Assembly: GCF_014639235.1 (NCBI RefSeq)
Contig: NZ_BMFU01000001.1
Span: forward strand, 1 to 64,000
Direction: 5' to 3'
DNA: 64,000 bases
Origin: Paenibacillus silvae
GTDB lineage: Bacteria > Bacillota > Bacilli > Paenibacillales > Paenibacillaceae
Shown: piece after piece, positions 6,704-15,556 of the stretch
How the letters are laid out: every line of letters starts with the position of its first letter
How positions within the stretch are numbered: position 1 is the first letter of the stretch
Translations under genes and position numbers: made by a program
Notes under the pieces: model-generated
The model's database searches: none
What the model was told of the DNA's origin: nothing
What the model saw: only the letters and a program-made list of their open reading frames with translations

Positions 6704-7408
6704 TTAAGATCGCTGCCATTCCCCTGCTCGCTGACGCATAAATTTATAATCCTCTCTTAAATCCTGATCCAGCAACAGATGGGCTGCTGTCAGTACATGA
6801 TTGTATGGGAACACGTTCTCAAGATTGTCCGAAAGGACAATGATAGGTTGAGAGCAATGTCGCAACTCTCTTTCAAGCGCAGCAACATCCTCTGTTCCTC
6901 GCAGTACAAGTACGTATCGTATGTGCTCTCCCATTTGCACCTTCCCAGTAAAAGGCCATGCTGCAGGAAGTATTTGAAAACCCTTTTGTTTTTCTTGTAA
7001 CGCACAACAAAATTGAAAAAATACTAGTTTAGACAATACCGATTCAATGCTCCATTGCCGCCAGCTATTCACAGGCTGATCCATTTTAAAAAGATCAACA
7101 CCACGTGGACCGAGTGTAAAAATGGGAATGGTGTTCTTATTCTTTTTCAACCGATGTTGAACGAGCTTTTGTTCAGCCAACATTCGCCGGATCTGATGCC
7201 GTTTCCAGTGAAACAGACGTGCCAGTTGCACGCTGCCAATACAACCAATATGTCCAATGGCTTGCAAGCCCAATCCCTCTGTTGGTAGCCTGACAGGAGC
7301 ATAGCCTGCAACTATGGGTTCCTCTAGAACAGTGGGTACAAATGTCCAATTAAAAGACAGAGAAAAAGGAGAACGAGCCAAAGCCCGATCCCCTGCCATG
7401 TTATCCAT
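6704..7408 (-). CDS. winged-helix protein, distant replication-relaxation type
   Basis: 234 aa. Residues about 45-105 fit a winged helix (GLGLQAIGHIGCIGSVQLARL, then WKRHQIRRMLAEQKLVQHRL and the 'FTLGPRGVDL' wing) like that at the start of replication-relaxation proteins; the later half is mixed alpha/beta. It is at the end of the coupling-protein cluster and may be a second, diverged member related to the protein at 10377-11426. AGGAGG lies 7 nt upstream of ATG. Alternative: a plain transcriptional regulator. Confidence 0.55.
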   Translation of the reverse strand: MDNMAGDRALARSPFSLSFNWTFVPTVLEEPIVAGYAPVRLPTEGLGLQAIGHIGCIGSVQLARLFHWKRHQIRRMLAEQKLVQHRLKKNKNTIPIFTLGPRGVDLFKMDQPVNSWRQWSIESVLSKLVFFQFCCALQEKQKGFQILPAAWPFTGKVQMGEHIRYVLVLRGTEDVAALERELRHCSQPIIVLSDNLENVFPYNHVLTAAHLLLDQDLREDYKFMRQRAGEWQRS

Positions 7409-7422
7409 GTGGTTTCCTCCTC

Positions 7423-8241
7423 TTATCGCTTCCGCGTAATTCTCGCCATGATTTGTTGTTTATTCAGATCCACTCTAATGACTTTAATAAACACCTTATC
7501 TCCACGTTTGACTTTATCAAAAGGCATATGACGTACTAATGCATCTACACCCCGTTCCAAATTAACAAAAACTCCGTACTCCACAACGCCGGAGACGGTT
7601 CCAATGTACTCTCCACGAGTGTTGTAACGCTTGCTGCAATCCGGCCACGGACTCTTATCCAATGCCTTTTTACTGATTACCACTTTCTTCAGTTCTTTGT
7701 CCAACTCGACTACCTTGACCTTAAAATGATCACCAATTTGAACTACGTCTCGCAAATCATCGGTCCATCCATGGGCAAACTCTTGAACCGGCATTTCGAC
7801 TTCAATACCACCAATATCTACTGTCATGGCTTTCGTATGAACAGCACGTACCACGGCCGTTATTGCCGCCCCTAGTTCGAGCCATTTCCACGTCATCCCT
7901 TCCATTTGCTCAATCGCTGCTTGACGGGAAGCGATAAATGTATCTCCGTCCCGATCATATGTTACGATTTTGAAAGCGACTGGCTCACCAAGCAAACGCC
8001 GAAAAGCATGAGCATCCGTTGTACCCGAAAATTCTTGCGGAATGAATCCTCGGACATCACCGACTTGAACTACGCCGCATAACTTGTTCAATTTCACTTC
8101 CACACCAACCATGTCTGCTTGTAAAATCAAGTCATTTTGTTTCGCACTATAAATCTGCGCCCATCCTTCGTCATAACTGTTTCGCTCCAGTTTCTCTTCG
8201 TTGTAGCCTTCAATCAATACTCTCTTCAACTCTTCACTCAT
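7423..8241 (-). CDS. S1-domain RNA-binding protein (RpsA-like)
   Basis: About 272 aa with three S1-like OB folds: residues ~40-115 (GVEVKLNKLCGVVQVGDVRGFIP), ~120-195 (GAAITAVVRAVHTKAMTVDI...GDHFKVKVVELDKELKKVVIS) and ~205-272 (RGEYIGTVSGVVEYGVFVNL, then GDKVFIKVIRVDLNKQQIMA). It resembles the S1 protein of Gram-positive bacteria. GGAGG 7 nt before the ATG at 8241 favours this start over the ATG at 8265. Located just downstream of the coupling ATPase; a transfer- or RNA-linked role is inference only. Confidence 0.85.
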   Translation of the reverse strand: MSEELKRVLIEGYNEEKLERNSYDEGWAQIYSAKQNDLILQADMVGVEVKLNKLCGVVQVGDVRGFIPQEFSGTTDAHAFRRLLGEPVAFKIVTYDRDGDTFIASRQAAIEQMEGMTWKWLELGAAITAVVRAVHTKAMTVDIGGIEVEMPVQEFAHGWTDDLRDVVQIGDHFKVKVVELDKELKKVVISKKALDKSPWPDCSKRYNTRGEYIGTVSGVVEYGVFVNLERGVDALVRHMPFDKVKRGDKVFIKVIRVDLNKQQIMARITRKR

Positions 8242-8275
8242 GTGTATAACCTCCATAGCATTCATTTTGGCAATA

Positions 8276-8303
8276 TAAATAACCTCACTGACATTCAGTG
8301 AGG
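8276..8303 (-). terminator. hairpin after the coupling-protein gene
   Basis: CCTCACTGA and TCAGTGAGG form a 9-bp stem with a 3-nt loop immediately after the coupling-protein stop codon, followed on the minus strand by the T-rich tail GGTTATTTATATTG. Probably a weak intrinsic terminator or attenuator. Confidence 0.6.
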
Positions 8304-8306
8304 GTG

Positions 8307-9839
8307 CTACTCAAACGGATCAAGATCATCTTCATGTTCATGCATTGATTCATCCTGAGAAGAACCGCCTTCTGGCTTCGCTTCTTCTAGATGTGGATTA
8401 GGAGGGTCGGGGATCATTTCGTCAGCCAAGTCCGCAGGAACAAACTTCAGTTTCGAAGAAATGTTGTCTTCCACCCCAGACTGCTCTGGATTTGAATCTG
8501 AAACTTTAGGCTTGCGTTTAAAATCAAATTTAAACGCCCACAACTTCTTTCGTACCTCCCATTCCCGGCGTTCCTTCCAATCACGGGGAACAAATGACCC
8601 TTTTCCAATCTTCGGCGGCAACGGTGTTCCATCATCCAGTAGCTTTGCTACGTAATGAAATTTGGGTAAGCCATCCATCATCTGTGTGTAAAAAATCCGA
8701 TCTTCCTCTTTTTCCGTATCTCTATAATTTTCAGGTAGCAAATTCGGTAGTAATATCTGCTGTTTAAACGTGCTTTGTCTGCTGATAATCTGCTTTTTAC
8801 CAAACTCACGGCTAAATTCGAGTGCATCCTGATAAGCAAGGCCACCAAAAGCAATTTTGTTTCGGCAGCTTGTTAAGATGGACTGTTTCATCGCTTTGGC
8901 ATTGATTTTGCCCGCTTCAACCTCCAGTTGGCCCAAGGACTGCGTGGCAAATATTCCGGCTGTCCGATATTCTGCTGCAATGGATAAGAATAACTCCACA
9001 TCTGGATTAATGTACCTGGAGTATTCATCCACAATCATCACATGGGGCACGCGGGTGCGCTCGGTTCCCGGTCTGCGAAACGTCCCGCTCTGCAAGTGCA
9101 TGACCACAAACTGCCCAAAGGCATCACCCGCTTTACGTAATTTCCCCATCGCTGTATTTACAGCCAGCACACCGCCCATTTCAAAATGTCTGTCCATATC
9201 AAAATCAGATTGTCCCATAAGGATCGGCTCCAAATGACGATTAGATGTCAGGTTCTCCAACTGTGCACGAAGGCCAATGACAAATTGTTGGTACTTTTCC
9301 TTCTGTGCTCCAAGCAGCTCCGATTGAAAAAATTGGACCAGATCGGATTCACCTTCTTTGAAGCGCAGCTCTTGCACCTTGTCTTCCAGAATACGTTGAT
9401 CCCGCATCGTTCGAAGAACATCCCCCAGGTTTACATCGTCTAGGTATAAGCGTTTCAACAATTTCGTGATGTTACGACCAGCCAATTCTTGAACTGTGGC
9501 AAAAAAGGCTTCCTGCTTGCCAAACATAGATTTCAGCACCGTTACCGTTGCTTCAGCTACATCATCCTCGTCCCCCTTCATGACAGGGAAACGAGCGCTG
9601 TGATCAGATGTAGGATCAACGTGTACGCAAGACATGTCCATTTCACCGCACATCTCATTGACCATCTCTGCGACATCACCCTTTGGCTCAACAACAGATA
9701 GTCCTAAGGGGATGCCCTTCTTTTTCATCAGGAGCAGTTGATAAATCATCGGCTTGAGAAGAGTCGCTGTTTTCCCGCAGCGAGTCGGACCTACAGCCAG
9801 CATATGGGTGAACATATCACTCCCACCCCATTTGATCAT
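8307..9839 (-). CDS. VirD4/TraG-type coupling protein, cytoplasmic ATPase part
   Basis: 510-aa type IV coupling ATPase that would pass the relaxase-DNA complex to the secretion channel. Walker A GPTRCGKT is at about residues 17-24, Walker B VMIVDEYSRY in the middle, followed by IAAEYRTAGIFATQSLGQLE, the usual sensor/Q region, and a long acidic tail ending DDLDPFE that could bind partners. Typical VirD4/TraG proteins carry two N-terminal membrane helices; here there are none, and the gene begins almost at Walker A. A separate membrane-protein gene ends 9 nt upstream and probably supplies them. GAGGTG precedes the ATG. Confidence 0.9.
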   Translation of the reverse strand: MIKWGGSDMFTHMLAVGPTRCGKTATLLKPMIYQLLLMKKKGIPLGLSVVEPKGDVAEMVNEMCGEMDMSCVHVDPTSDHSARFPVMKGDEDDVAEATVTVLKSMFGKQEAFFATVQELAGRNITKLLKRLYLDDVNLGDVLRTMRDQRILEDKVQELRFKEGESDLVQFFQSELLGAQKEKYQQFVIGLRAQLENLTSNRHLEPILMGQSDFDMDRHFEMGGVLAVNTAMGKLRKAGDAFGQFVVMHLQSGTFRRPGTERTRVPHVMIVDEYSRYINPDVELFLSIAAEYRTAGIFATQSLGQLEVEAGKINAKAMKQSILTSCRNKIAFGGLAYQDALEFSREFGKKQIISRQSTFKQQILLPNLLPENYRDTEKEEDRIFYTQMMDGLPKFHYVAKLLDDGTPLPPKIGKGSFVPRDWKERREWEVRKKLWAFKFDFKRKPKVSDSNPEQSGVEDNISSKLKFVPADLADEMIPDPPNPHLEEAKPEGGSSQDESMHEHEDDLDPFE

Positions 9840-9848
9840 TCAATCACC

Positions 9849-10334
9849 TCAATCCTTCATTGGAATTTCTTCGCCTAGATTTAATACAATCTCCTCGTTT
9901 TGAACAAACAGACGTTTAAATTTGAGATAGTAATCTTTGGCTGTCGGACGGACATGAACGAGTTGCTGTTTACTGACGTTCCCCCTTCGATTTAACAAAC
10001 TCTGTGCGAGTCTATAATTGCTGAATGTGAGGAAAGTTGCGATAAACATCGTACCGATCAAAGCTGTATGAACCATCCCGCTCATTGAAAATGGAAAATC
10101 CTTTGAAGCAAGAACATATTCTCCAAGCTGTAGGCTCAGACCATTCCCCGTCCACAATAATCCTCCAAAGAAATACATGAGCTTGTTATTTCGTTCTAGC
10201 ATCCAGCCATAGATGTACATAACAAAGTTGATAGAAGCCGGAAAATACATCCACAATGCTAACCACTCCGGCGTGCGCCAATACAAATAAGCCCACCCAC
10301 TGAGGGTAAGCAAGAACCATATGAAGCGAATCAT
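9849..10334 (-). CDS. membrane protein, probable detached transmembrane part of the coupling protein
   Basis: 161 aa with about four hydrophobic helices in the first 120 residues (FIWFLLTLSGWAYLYW, MYFPASINFVMYIYGW, FFGGLLWTGNGLSL, ALIGTMFIATFLTF) and a polar C-terminal tail. It ends 9 nt before the coupling ATPase, which lacks the expected N-terminal membrane segment, so the pair may rebuild a membrane-bound coupling protein. AAAAGGAG lies upstream of ATG. No sequence family recognised; the pairing is inference from order and complementarity. Confidence 0.65.
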   Translation of the reverse strand: MIRFIWFLLTLSGWAYLYWRTPEWLALWMYFPASINFVMYIYGWMLERNNKLMYFFGGLLWTGNGLSLQLGEYVLASKDFPFSMSGMVHTALIGTMFIATFLTFSNYRLAQSLLNRRGNVSKQQLVHVRPTAKDYYLKFKRLFVQNEEIVLNLGEEIPMKD

Positions 10335-10376
10335 AGTTTAAAACTCCTTTTAAATGCTTCTTATCTAAACCCAGAA

Positions 10377-11426
10377 TTACGTTATAGCATCACGCCCTTC
10401 AAAAGAACTTTCCAAGACCATCTTCGGAACGCCTATAACATCCACATAGGTCACACTCAATAGTTCGTCTCTATACCGCTGCACCTCATCTTCATAGCAA
10501 AAAAGAAGGACTCTTCGCCCCTCCCTCTGATATGCATCTACGTTGTAATTTCGTAAACAGCGTTTCAAAATCATGATGTCGCCTGTGATCATTTCAACAA
10601 CATATGGTGTTAGCAGCCCATCTTCTCTTCGCATTCCATATAGGAATCCGTGCTTATTACTGCCTTCTTTAACTCTGGTCAGCGTGCCGTAAGAAGACAA
10701 CAGCTCTTGCAAGTTTGAAAACGCGTTTGTTGATAAAATATAATGCCGTGTTATCTCAATCCCCTTGCTATCAAACGGGAGCATGTACAACGGAATGCCT
10801 CCAGTTACTAATGCCTGCTCATAACAGAGTGCTTCAAAAGCTCGTTTAACGGATGGACTCTTGTAATATACGAGATATCCGCTAATGTACTTCTTTGCCT
10901 TGATTTCCATCAGAATTTTTTGCAATGTCGTTTCCTTGGCATCTGCATTCAGGATGAAAATCATATAATCCCCATGCTCATTACTGAAACCACCGACTGT
11001 TAGATTACCTCGGTTCAGTTTGTATTTTCGTTTGATCACACGCGAGTCCATATAAACCACTTCCGGTAGGCGTATATGAAGTTCATTTGCATCAATGATG
11101 TACTGCCGCTGCTGAGCCGTAAGTTCCAAATCCCGCGCACGGTACTTAGTCTCTTCTACGACTCCCTTCTTCCGAAGCAATTCCAGTCCGCGTGCTGTCA
11201 AACGATAGTACGCAGTTCGAACTCGCTTTCCCCCTTGTCCATTTCCTCCATGAATTTCGGATGTAACCAGTCCTTCCCCTCGTAACACATAAAGTCTCTT
11301 ACTCCCATAGCGTTCGTTTCCCTCAAAGTACGACTGCAAAATCTGCTGTTTTGTCATCTCCCTCACTTTGTACAATTCGTACAATATATCTACATCCCGC
11401 TTTGTCCACTCACGCTGCCTCGGCAT
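10377..11426 (-). CDS. replication-relaxation family protein (plasmid Rep/Mob candidate)
   Basis: 349 aa. The N-terminus is a winged helix (KRDVDILYELYKVREMTKQQ, then SKRLYVLRGEGLVTSEI and YYRLTARGLELL), followed by a conserved-looking mid-region (DANELHIRLPEV...KYKLNRGNLTVGG) and an alpha/beta C-terminal half. This matches what I know of the replication-relaxation (Replic_Relax) family of Gram-positive mobile elements, implicated in plasmid replication and mobilisation. It is the only relaxase candidate in the window and is adjacent to the coupling-protein genes. Confidence 0.7.
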   Translation of the reverse strand: MPRQREWTKRDVDILYELYKVREMTKQQILQSYFEGNERYGSKRLYVLRGEGLVTSEIHGGNGQGGKRVRTAYYRLTARGLELLRKKGVVEETKYRARDLELTAQQRQYIIDANELHIRLPEVVYMDSRVIKRKYKLNRGNLTVGGFSNEHGDYMIFILNADAKETTLQKILMEIKAKKYISGYLVYYKSPSVKRAFEALCYEQALVTGGIPLYMLPFDSKGIEITRHYILSTNAFSNLQELLSSYGTLTRVKEGSNKHGFLYGMRREDGLLTPYVVEMITGDIMILKRCLRNYNVDAYQREGRRVLLFCYEDEVQRYRDELLSVTYVDVIGVPKMVLESSFEGRDAIT

Positions 11427-11692
11427 GTGACAACCTCCTTTCTGCTGGAAATTACTTTTGGGGTATTGGCTCTGTTTAGCAAGGCTTGGTTTGGATTCAG
11501 ACTGCGTGCTGTGGGACGGTCATTCCGAGTCTACCTTTCAACTGCGTTGTGCGGTAGCCTCTCCATGACTTTTCCCATTTTGGCCCGGCTTTAGATCAAG
11601 AAAAACTCAATAACAGCAAGGTTTCTTTCCTTGTTCAACAACTTCTTTTTCGGGTGGTTTTACTCCACCTCGTCTATCGGGTTGTATACCAC
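11427..11692. other. 266-base intergenic region, candidate origin of transfer or regulatory region
   Basis: No gene is seen. The stretch lies between the RusA-like gene and the start of the replication-relaxation gene. It contains small inverted repeats: AACAGCAAGG / CCTTGTT near 11615-11637 and GGTGG / CCACC near 11655-11670, with a related GGTTGTATACCACC just after. Position beside the mobilisation-type gene makes it the first place to look for oriT or the origin of replication; this is inference from location. Confidence 0.35.
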
Positions 11693-12442
11693 CTAATTTT
11701 CAGGGTTGTTTCTCATCTTATCCCTCACATATTCAACCAAATTCATTGCGTTCTCGCGGCTTGTTATGAACAGTTCAATATGATTCCGTTTCTGAGGATC
11801 GAGATAACCCGAATCCATTATTTCTATGAATTCCCATCTATCATCTTCGATAATTTGTGCAGCTCGTATTGCATTAATCAGATGTCTTCGATTGCGATTA
11901 TCCAAGTCTCTGATTTGTAAATTACTAAAGAAATGACATACATAAATAAATGCCTGGTCAAATTTCAATAAACTTCGTCCCTCAAGAGCTTCTATCATTG
12001 CTCCCTGGTAGTAAGCCCTAATTTTGTCTTCATACGGCTTGTTTTTCATGTAGAGTGGCAGTGTTCCCTCATAGTAAAATTGATAGACTAAATTCCCTTC
12101 GATACTCAACTCCTGAAAATGACATGGAGGATATATCACTGGATCGACATTGTTCCCTTCCCGATCAGGCAATAAATGACGACGCTGTGATAGTTCCCAT
12201 CCCAATGCATGAGACATCATCACCGCTTGGCGGTACAAATCTTCTATGGTTTCAATGTTTAGGTACTGTCTGTACATCTCATCAACCGAAGACTTTACAT
12301 TCTCGTCTGGAATATGACGCATCTGCTTCACTCCATTCTCCTTCATACTTTTTATGTGCATCACTTGTTTATGGACATTTATAAACTTCCATTTGTAAAC
12401 ACCCTGTATCTGCCGCACATGTCTTTTGTTGAAGCGTATCAC
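11693..12442 (-). CDS. protein with C-terminal RusA-like Holliday-junction resolvase fold
   Basis: Up to 249 aa. The C-terminal third reads LQIRDLDNRNRRHLINAIRA, then AQIIEDDRWEFIEIMDSGY, closely following the RusA pattern (R-D-x-D-N...l..al....i..DD..v) with candidate metal-binding Asp in DLDN and EDD. The N-terminal 150 residues are not RusA-like. The first possible start is GTG at 12442, overlapping the tubZ stop (GTGA), but GGAG sites precede in-frame codons near 12330, so a shorter protein is possible. It may resolve plasmid multimers or forks beside TubZ. Confidence 0.5.
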   Translation of the reverse strand: MIRFNKRHVRQIQGVYKWKFINVHKQVMHIKSMKENGVKQMRHIPDENVKSSVDEMYRQYLNIETIEDLYRQAVMMSHALGWELSQRRHLLPDREGNNVDPVIYPPCHFQELSIEGNLVYQFYYEGTLPLYMKNKPYEDKIRAYYQGAMIEALEGRSLLKFDQAFIYVCHFFSNLQIRDLDNRNRRHLINAIRAAQIIEDDRWEFIEIMDSGYLDPQKRNHIELFITSRENAMNLVEYVRDKMRNNPEN

Positions 12443-13692
12443 TTCAAATTGTCTAAAAAACTGAACGGGTCCTTTGGAGTATCCGTGTCAGGGGCTGAGG
12501 AAGGAGCTTCATCCGACAGCAAAGCTTCCAAGTCAACTTGTTCTTTCTTCCCTTGTGACTTAAATCCAGCCAAAGCTACCGCAATCTCATCTGTCTGCTG
12601 GCTACGCTCTTGTGCCTTTCGTTCCAGCTCTGCCAGCTCCTCTGTCAGCTCCGTTACGCTGTTCGGGAAATTAAGTCCGGCAAATACGGTATAGATCGTC
12701 ACCTGACCTGGCTTATCCCCGACATAGGTTGCTACAGGATTCTCGTTCAGAATCGGTGTACATTCATGAAGGAAGGATTGAATTTGTTCCACAAAAGAGT
12801 GCGTAAACAGTTTCTTTGCTGCTGAACTATCAGCTACGATACTCACTGCGCTGCTAGTCGCTCCTTGCAGATCATACCCGGTCGAGAGTTCTCCATGAAG
12901 CACACTCTGCTTTAACACATCCATATAAGTCACAGGAGATGCCAAATCAACCGATTGGGCAGATAATGTACATTTCCCGATATGCAAACACCCTCCTGTC
13001 TTGAGCATGTTCAACCACTCTGAGGCATCGAAGTGGTAGCTGCCATATGGCTTGTAGCTGGCAGTCACCGTATTCAGATCATGAAGCAATCTAGCCACAT
13101 GGCGATTACTAGACTTCATGAAATCCTCCACACTTTGATTCTTATTCAAACCAGTTTGAAATAGCTTTTCATTATCCACGACGACAATAGCTCCAAGTCC
13201 CTGCATTGCTCTTTTAATGACTTGCAGACGTTGCAACGCATTGTCTAATACTTTCCGGCCCTCATTTCTGCGTGGCAAGGTAAGTAGCAAGCCAAATCGT
13301 CCAGCAAAACCAGTTGTGTGCAATAATCGAATCGCTTCAATAATTGCTCCTGTTCCTGTTCCACCACCGAGGCCACAAGAGATAAAAATATAGTCACGAT
13401 CACTAAAGTAGCTCTGCACCGTCTCCGATATGACGACTTTGTGAGTGTTAAAGGCTTCTTGTCCGAGCTGAATATCTCGACCTACACCACGCTCATATCC
13501 CAGCAAAATCATCTTCTTGGTGTTCGGATAATCTGGCAGCTTCAGGAGATCCATCTCATTACTATTAACGAGTAAAGCCGTATACGGACGTTGTGCATTT
13601 TTAGCAGATAGTTTAATACCTGCACAGGCATGTGCAATGGATGTCCCTCCCATTCCCAGTCCCCAGAATCCATACTTCAAGCTAATGTTCAT
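12439..13692 (-). CDS. tubZ: TubZ-type tubulin/FtsZ-family GTPase for plasmid segregation
   Basis: 417 aa. N-terminal GTPase domain: GFWGLGMGGTSIAHACAG, then the tubulin signature GGGTGTG at about residues 107-113 (CGLGGGTGTGAIIEA), and LTLPRRNEG...NALQRL. A long polar C-terminal tail ends DPFSFLDNLK. TubZ forms treadmilling filaments that move plasmid DNA bound by TubR. It overlaps the 117-aa upstream gene by ATGA and the RusA-like gene by GTGA. Length is close to Bacillus TubZ/RepX proteins. Chromosomal FtsZ is excluded by context and divergence. Confidence 0.85.
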   Translation of the reverse strand: MNISLKYGFWGLGMGGTSIAHACAGIKLSAKNAQRPYTALLVNSNEMDLLKLPDYPNTKKMILLGYERGVGRDIQLGQEAFNTHKVVISETVQSYFSDRDYIFISCGLGGGTGTGAIIEAIRLLHTTGFAGRFGLLLTLPRRNEGRKVLDNALQRLQVIKRAMQGLGAIVVVDNEKLFQTGLNKNQSVEDFMKSSNRHVARLLHDLNTVTASYKPYGSYHFDASEWLNMLKTGGCLHIGKCTLSAQSVDLASPVTYMDVLKQSVLHGELSTGYDLQGATSSAVSIVADSSAAKKLFTHSFVEQIQSFLHECTPILNENPVATYVGDKPGQVTIYTVFAGLNFPNSVTELTEELAELERKAQERSQQTDEIAVALAGFKSQGKKEQVDLEALLSDEAPSSAPDTDTPKDPFSFLDNLK

Positions 13693-14042
13693 TGTTTAAC
13701 TTCCTTCCCCTTTAAATTTCGCTCATGCCTGTAATTCAGCACTTCTTGTCCAAGTAGCGACAGTGTATATCGCTTAGATTTTGCTACTTCAGCGACATGA
13801 ACGAGTGCTGCCCCTTCCAACATAGCCGCTGCTTCATCCAGTAGATGCCGTGATCGAATAGGTAGCTCCTCCTCTTCTGGATGAACCTTTCTATACAGCT
13901 CATTGGTAACGTCACGCAATTGCTCTTTTTGGACGGGGCGATCTGCCATTTTTAGAGCTGCAAGCATCCACATCATATTTTCATTCACAATGGTTGCTTT
14001 TAAGAGCTCTTCTAAAATAGCTTCTCTAGTCATTAAGGCCAT
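13689..14042 (-). CDS. tubR: TubR-like winged-helix DNA-binding partner of TubZ
   Basis: 117 aa immediately upstream of and overlapping tubZ, the same order and size as Bacillus tubR. Helix-rich N-terminus (REAILEELLKATIVNENMMW), a middle recognition region and a C-terminal wing-like hairpin (SKRYTLSLLGQEVLNYRHER) fit a small winged-helix protein. TubR binds centromere repeats upstream of the operon; the 90-base upstream gap here shows no obvious iterons, so the centromere may be elsewhere. GGAGGG lies 7 nt upstream of ATG. The name depends mainly on context. Confidence 0.6.
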   Translation of the reverse strand: MALMTREAILEELLKATIVNENMMWMLAALKMADRPVQKEQLRDVTNELYRKVHPEEEELPIRSRHLLDEAAAMLEGAALVHVAEVAKSKRYTLSLLGQEVLNYRHERNLKGKEVKQ

Positions 14043-14071
14043 TAATTTTCCCTCCCCTCACTTCTTTGTAT

Positions 14072-14105
14072 AAAAAAAAGCCCTCATCAATTTGATGAGA
14101 GCTTG
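14072..14105 (-). terminator. intrinsic terminator of the 220-aa gene
   Basis: CCTCATCAA / TTTGATGAG stem flanked by AAGC/GCTT with a run of eight T on the minus strand. It ends the transcript of 14136-14798 before the TubR gene. Confidence 0.85.
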
Positions 14106-14135
14106 ATTCATTTCTATCTAAGTAGTCCTGATTGA

Positions 14136-14798
14136 TTAAAAACATCGCACATCTATCACTTTATTATTTTTATCAACTCCAAGCTGAACCGTTTGACTCA
14201 AAGTACATAAGAATCTAAAAGCTATTCTATCCTTTAATGTGTCGTTAAAGGACCAATCATTAACTTGAACAGCAAAACTATCACCATTTACCAAATGTGT
14301 TTTCTGTAGAAATACAGAAAAATCCAGTAGGTTTTCGTCCATATTGAGCCGGTTTATCTTTTGTAAGTCAACTGTATACCAATCAAGATTAAACATCTCT
14401 TTGGGGAGATCGCTATTGTTATACTTATCTCCAAACATATCATACGCTACTGGATTTACGTTGTTGTTCGCAATTAGTATATTTATCATGTTTACAGTGC
14501 TTTCTTTAATAGACATTAAATTCACTTCAGTAATTTCATTGGAATATTTTACGATTCTCACATCACTAAAATGCGGAACAATTTGTCCCACTACAGTTTC
14601 ATAGCATTCGGTATCATGTATCGGAATCTGAAGGAATGCATTTTTCCCCATTGACAGAGATTTCAAACAGTAGTATTGCGAAATATATGAAATTTCATCT
14701 AATGTACTTGTAGAATGAACGCGATCAATTGATAACTCTTCATTATCCCTCAACTCCACAAAGGTATGCTTTTGAATATCCTTAGTACACCAGTTCAC
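14136..14798 (-). CDS. hypothetical protein, 220 aa
   Basis: Starts at GTG 14798 with AAGGAGG 7 nt upstream. Soluble, acidic, mixed alpha/beta (DIQKHTFVELRDNEELSI, SLSMGKNAFLQIPIHD, FSVFLQKTHLVNGDSFAVQV). No membrane segment, signal peptide or known motif was found. Bounded by its own terminator and by the hairpin at 14824-14853, so it seems to be a single-gene cargo unit between the segregation and surface-protein regions. Confidence 0.65.
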   Translation of the reverse strand: MNWCTKDIQKHTFVELRDNEELSIDRVHSTSTLDEISYISQYYCLKSLSMGKNAFLQIPIHDTECYETVVGQIVPHFSDVRIVKYSNEITEVNLMSIKESTVNMINILIANNNVNPVAYDMFGDKYNNSDLPKEMFNLDWYTVDLQKINRLNMDENLLDFSVFLQKTHLVNGDSFAVQVNDWSFNDTLKDRIAFRFLCTLSQTVQLGVDKNNKVIDVRCF

Positions 14799-14823
14799 TA
14801 CATGTCCTCCTTTAACAAGATCT

Positions 14824-14853
14824 AGCGATAGTGCCTAAAGAGGCACTATCGCT
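14824..14853 (-). terminator. 13-bp perfect hairpin after the secreted-protein gene
   Basis: AGCGATAGTGCCT and AGGCACTATCGCT form a 13-bp stem with a 4-nt loop, just after the stop of 14860-15429. The T-tract is weak, but the position fits termination. Confidence 0.65.
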
Positions 14854-14859
14854 ACAAAA

Positions 14860-15429
14860 CTAACTAATATCTACATAACCTGTTGCAAATACTTGTGTGA
14901 TTGTCGCCCATCCATCATGAGTCAGGATTCTTCCCGACAAGTAAGGTCTATATGAACCAGGTGCAAAATACGTATTCACTTCTTGACCATTAAATGATTT
15001 CACACCGCCTAACTGATACGTAGTTCTGTGTGTTCCCCCACCAATGGTTTCATGACCGGGAAAAGTAATAGATATATCTGCGTATGACATATAACCGCTG
15101 AATGCTCTTACAGAATAGTCGCATTTTACATCCCTTTGTCTATCATTACTGCAGGTTACAACCACTGTCCCAAATGAAGAACTCATTGGAGATATAATAC
15201 TATCCGAAGTCTTGCTACTGTGATTGGATGCTTCCAATTCTCTATCAAGTACAATCTCATACTCGGCATAACTATAATTTTCTGTAGGAACTACAATAGG
15301 TACTGTACTTTTAGTTTCTGTGACTGTGATGTGCTTATAACTTGAATCAGCAAAAGAAGATGCAGGTAGTACAGTGACTACAAACATTAATAGAACAATA
15401 CTCAAAAAACTAAGTTTTTTTAACATCAT
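14860..15429 (-). CDS. secreted hypothetical protein, 189 aa
   Basis: Clear signal peptide (KKLSFLSIVLLMFVVTVLPA, cut after SSFA). The mature part is beta-rich with two cysteines (VVTCSNDRQRDVKCDYSVRA) that could form a disulfide, and ends in short strands (YLSGRILTHDGW...FATGYVDIS). AAAGGAG precedes the start. No family recognised. Likely exported to the cell surface or medium along with the neighbouring surface proteins. Confidence 0.7.
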   Translation of the reverse strand: MMLKKLSFLSIVLLMFVVTVLPASSFADSSYKHITVTETKSTVPIVVPTENYSYAEYEIVLDRELEASNHSSKTSDSIISPMSSSFGTVVVTCSNDRQRDVKCDYSVRAFSGYMSYADISITFPGHETIGGGTHRTTYQLGGVKSFNGQEVNTYFAPGSYRPYLSGRILTHDGWATITQVFATGYVDIS

Positions 15430-15556
15430 CCAATCTCCTTTGAATTCATTGACGAGGCCCCATCTATGTTATATATTACCATCCGATATAATCTCATGAT
15501 CGCTATTTTGTACAGAGTTTTGTAAAATTTTGAAATCAACAGTAGTTATAGCACAT

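Noticed and set aside
9186..9443. Rightward frames across the coupling-protein gene
   Set aside because: Antisense shadows of a long gene with clear Walker motifs; no ribosome sites.
12439..13692. Chromosomal FtsZ
   Set aside because: The tubulin signature is present, but overlap with a small winged-helix gene, plasmid context and low resemblance outside the GTPase core favour TubZ.
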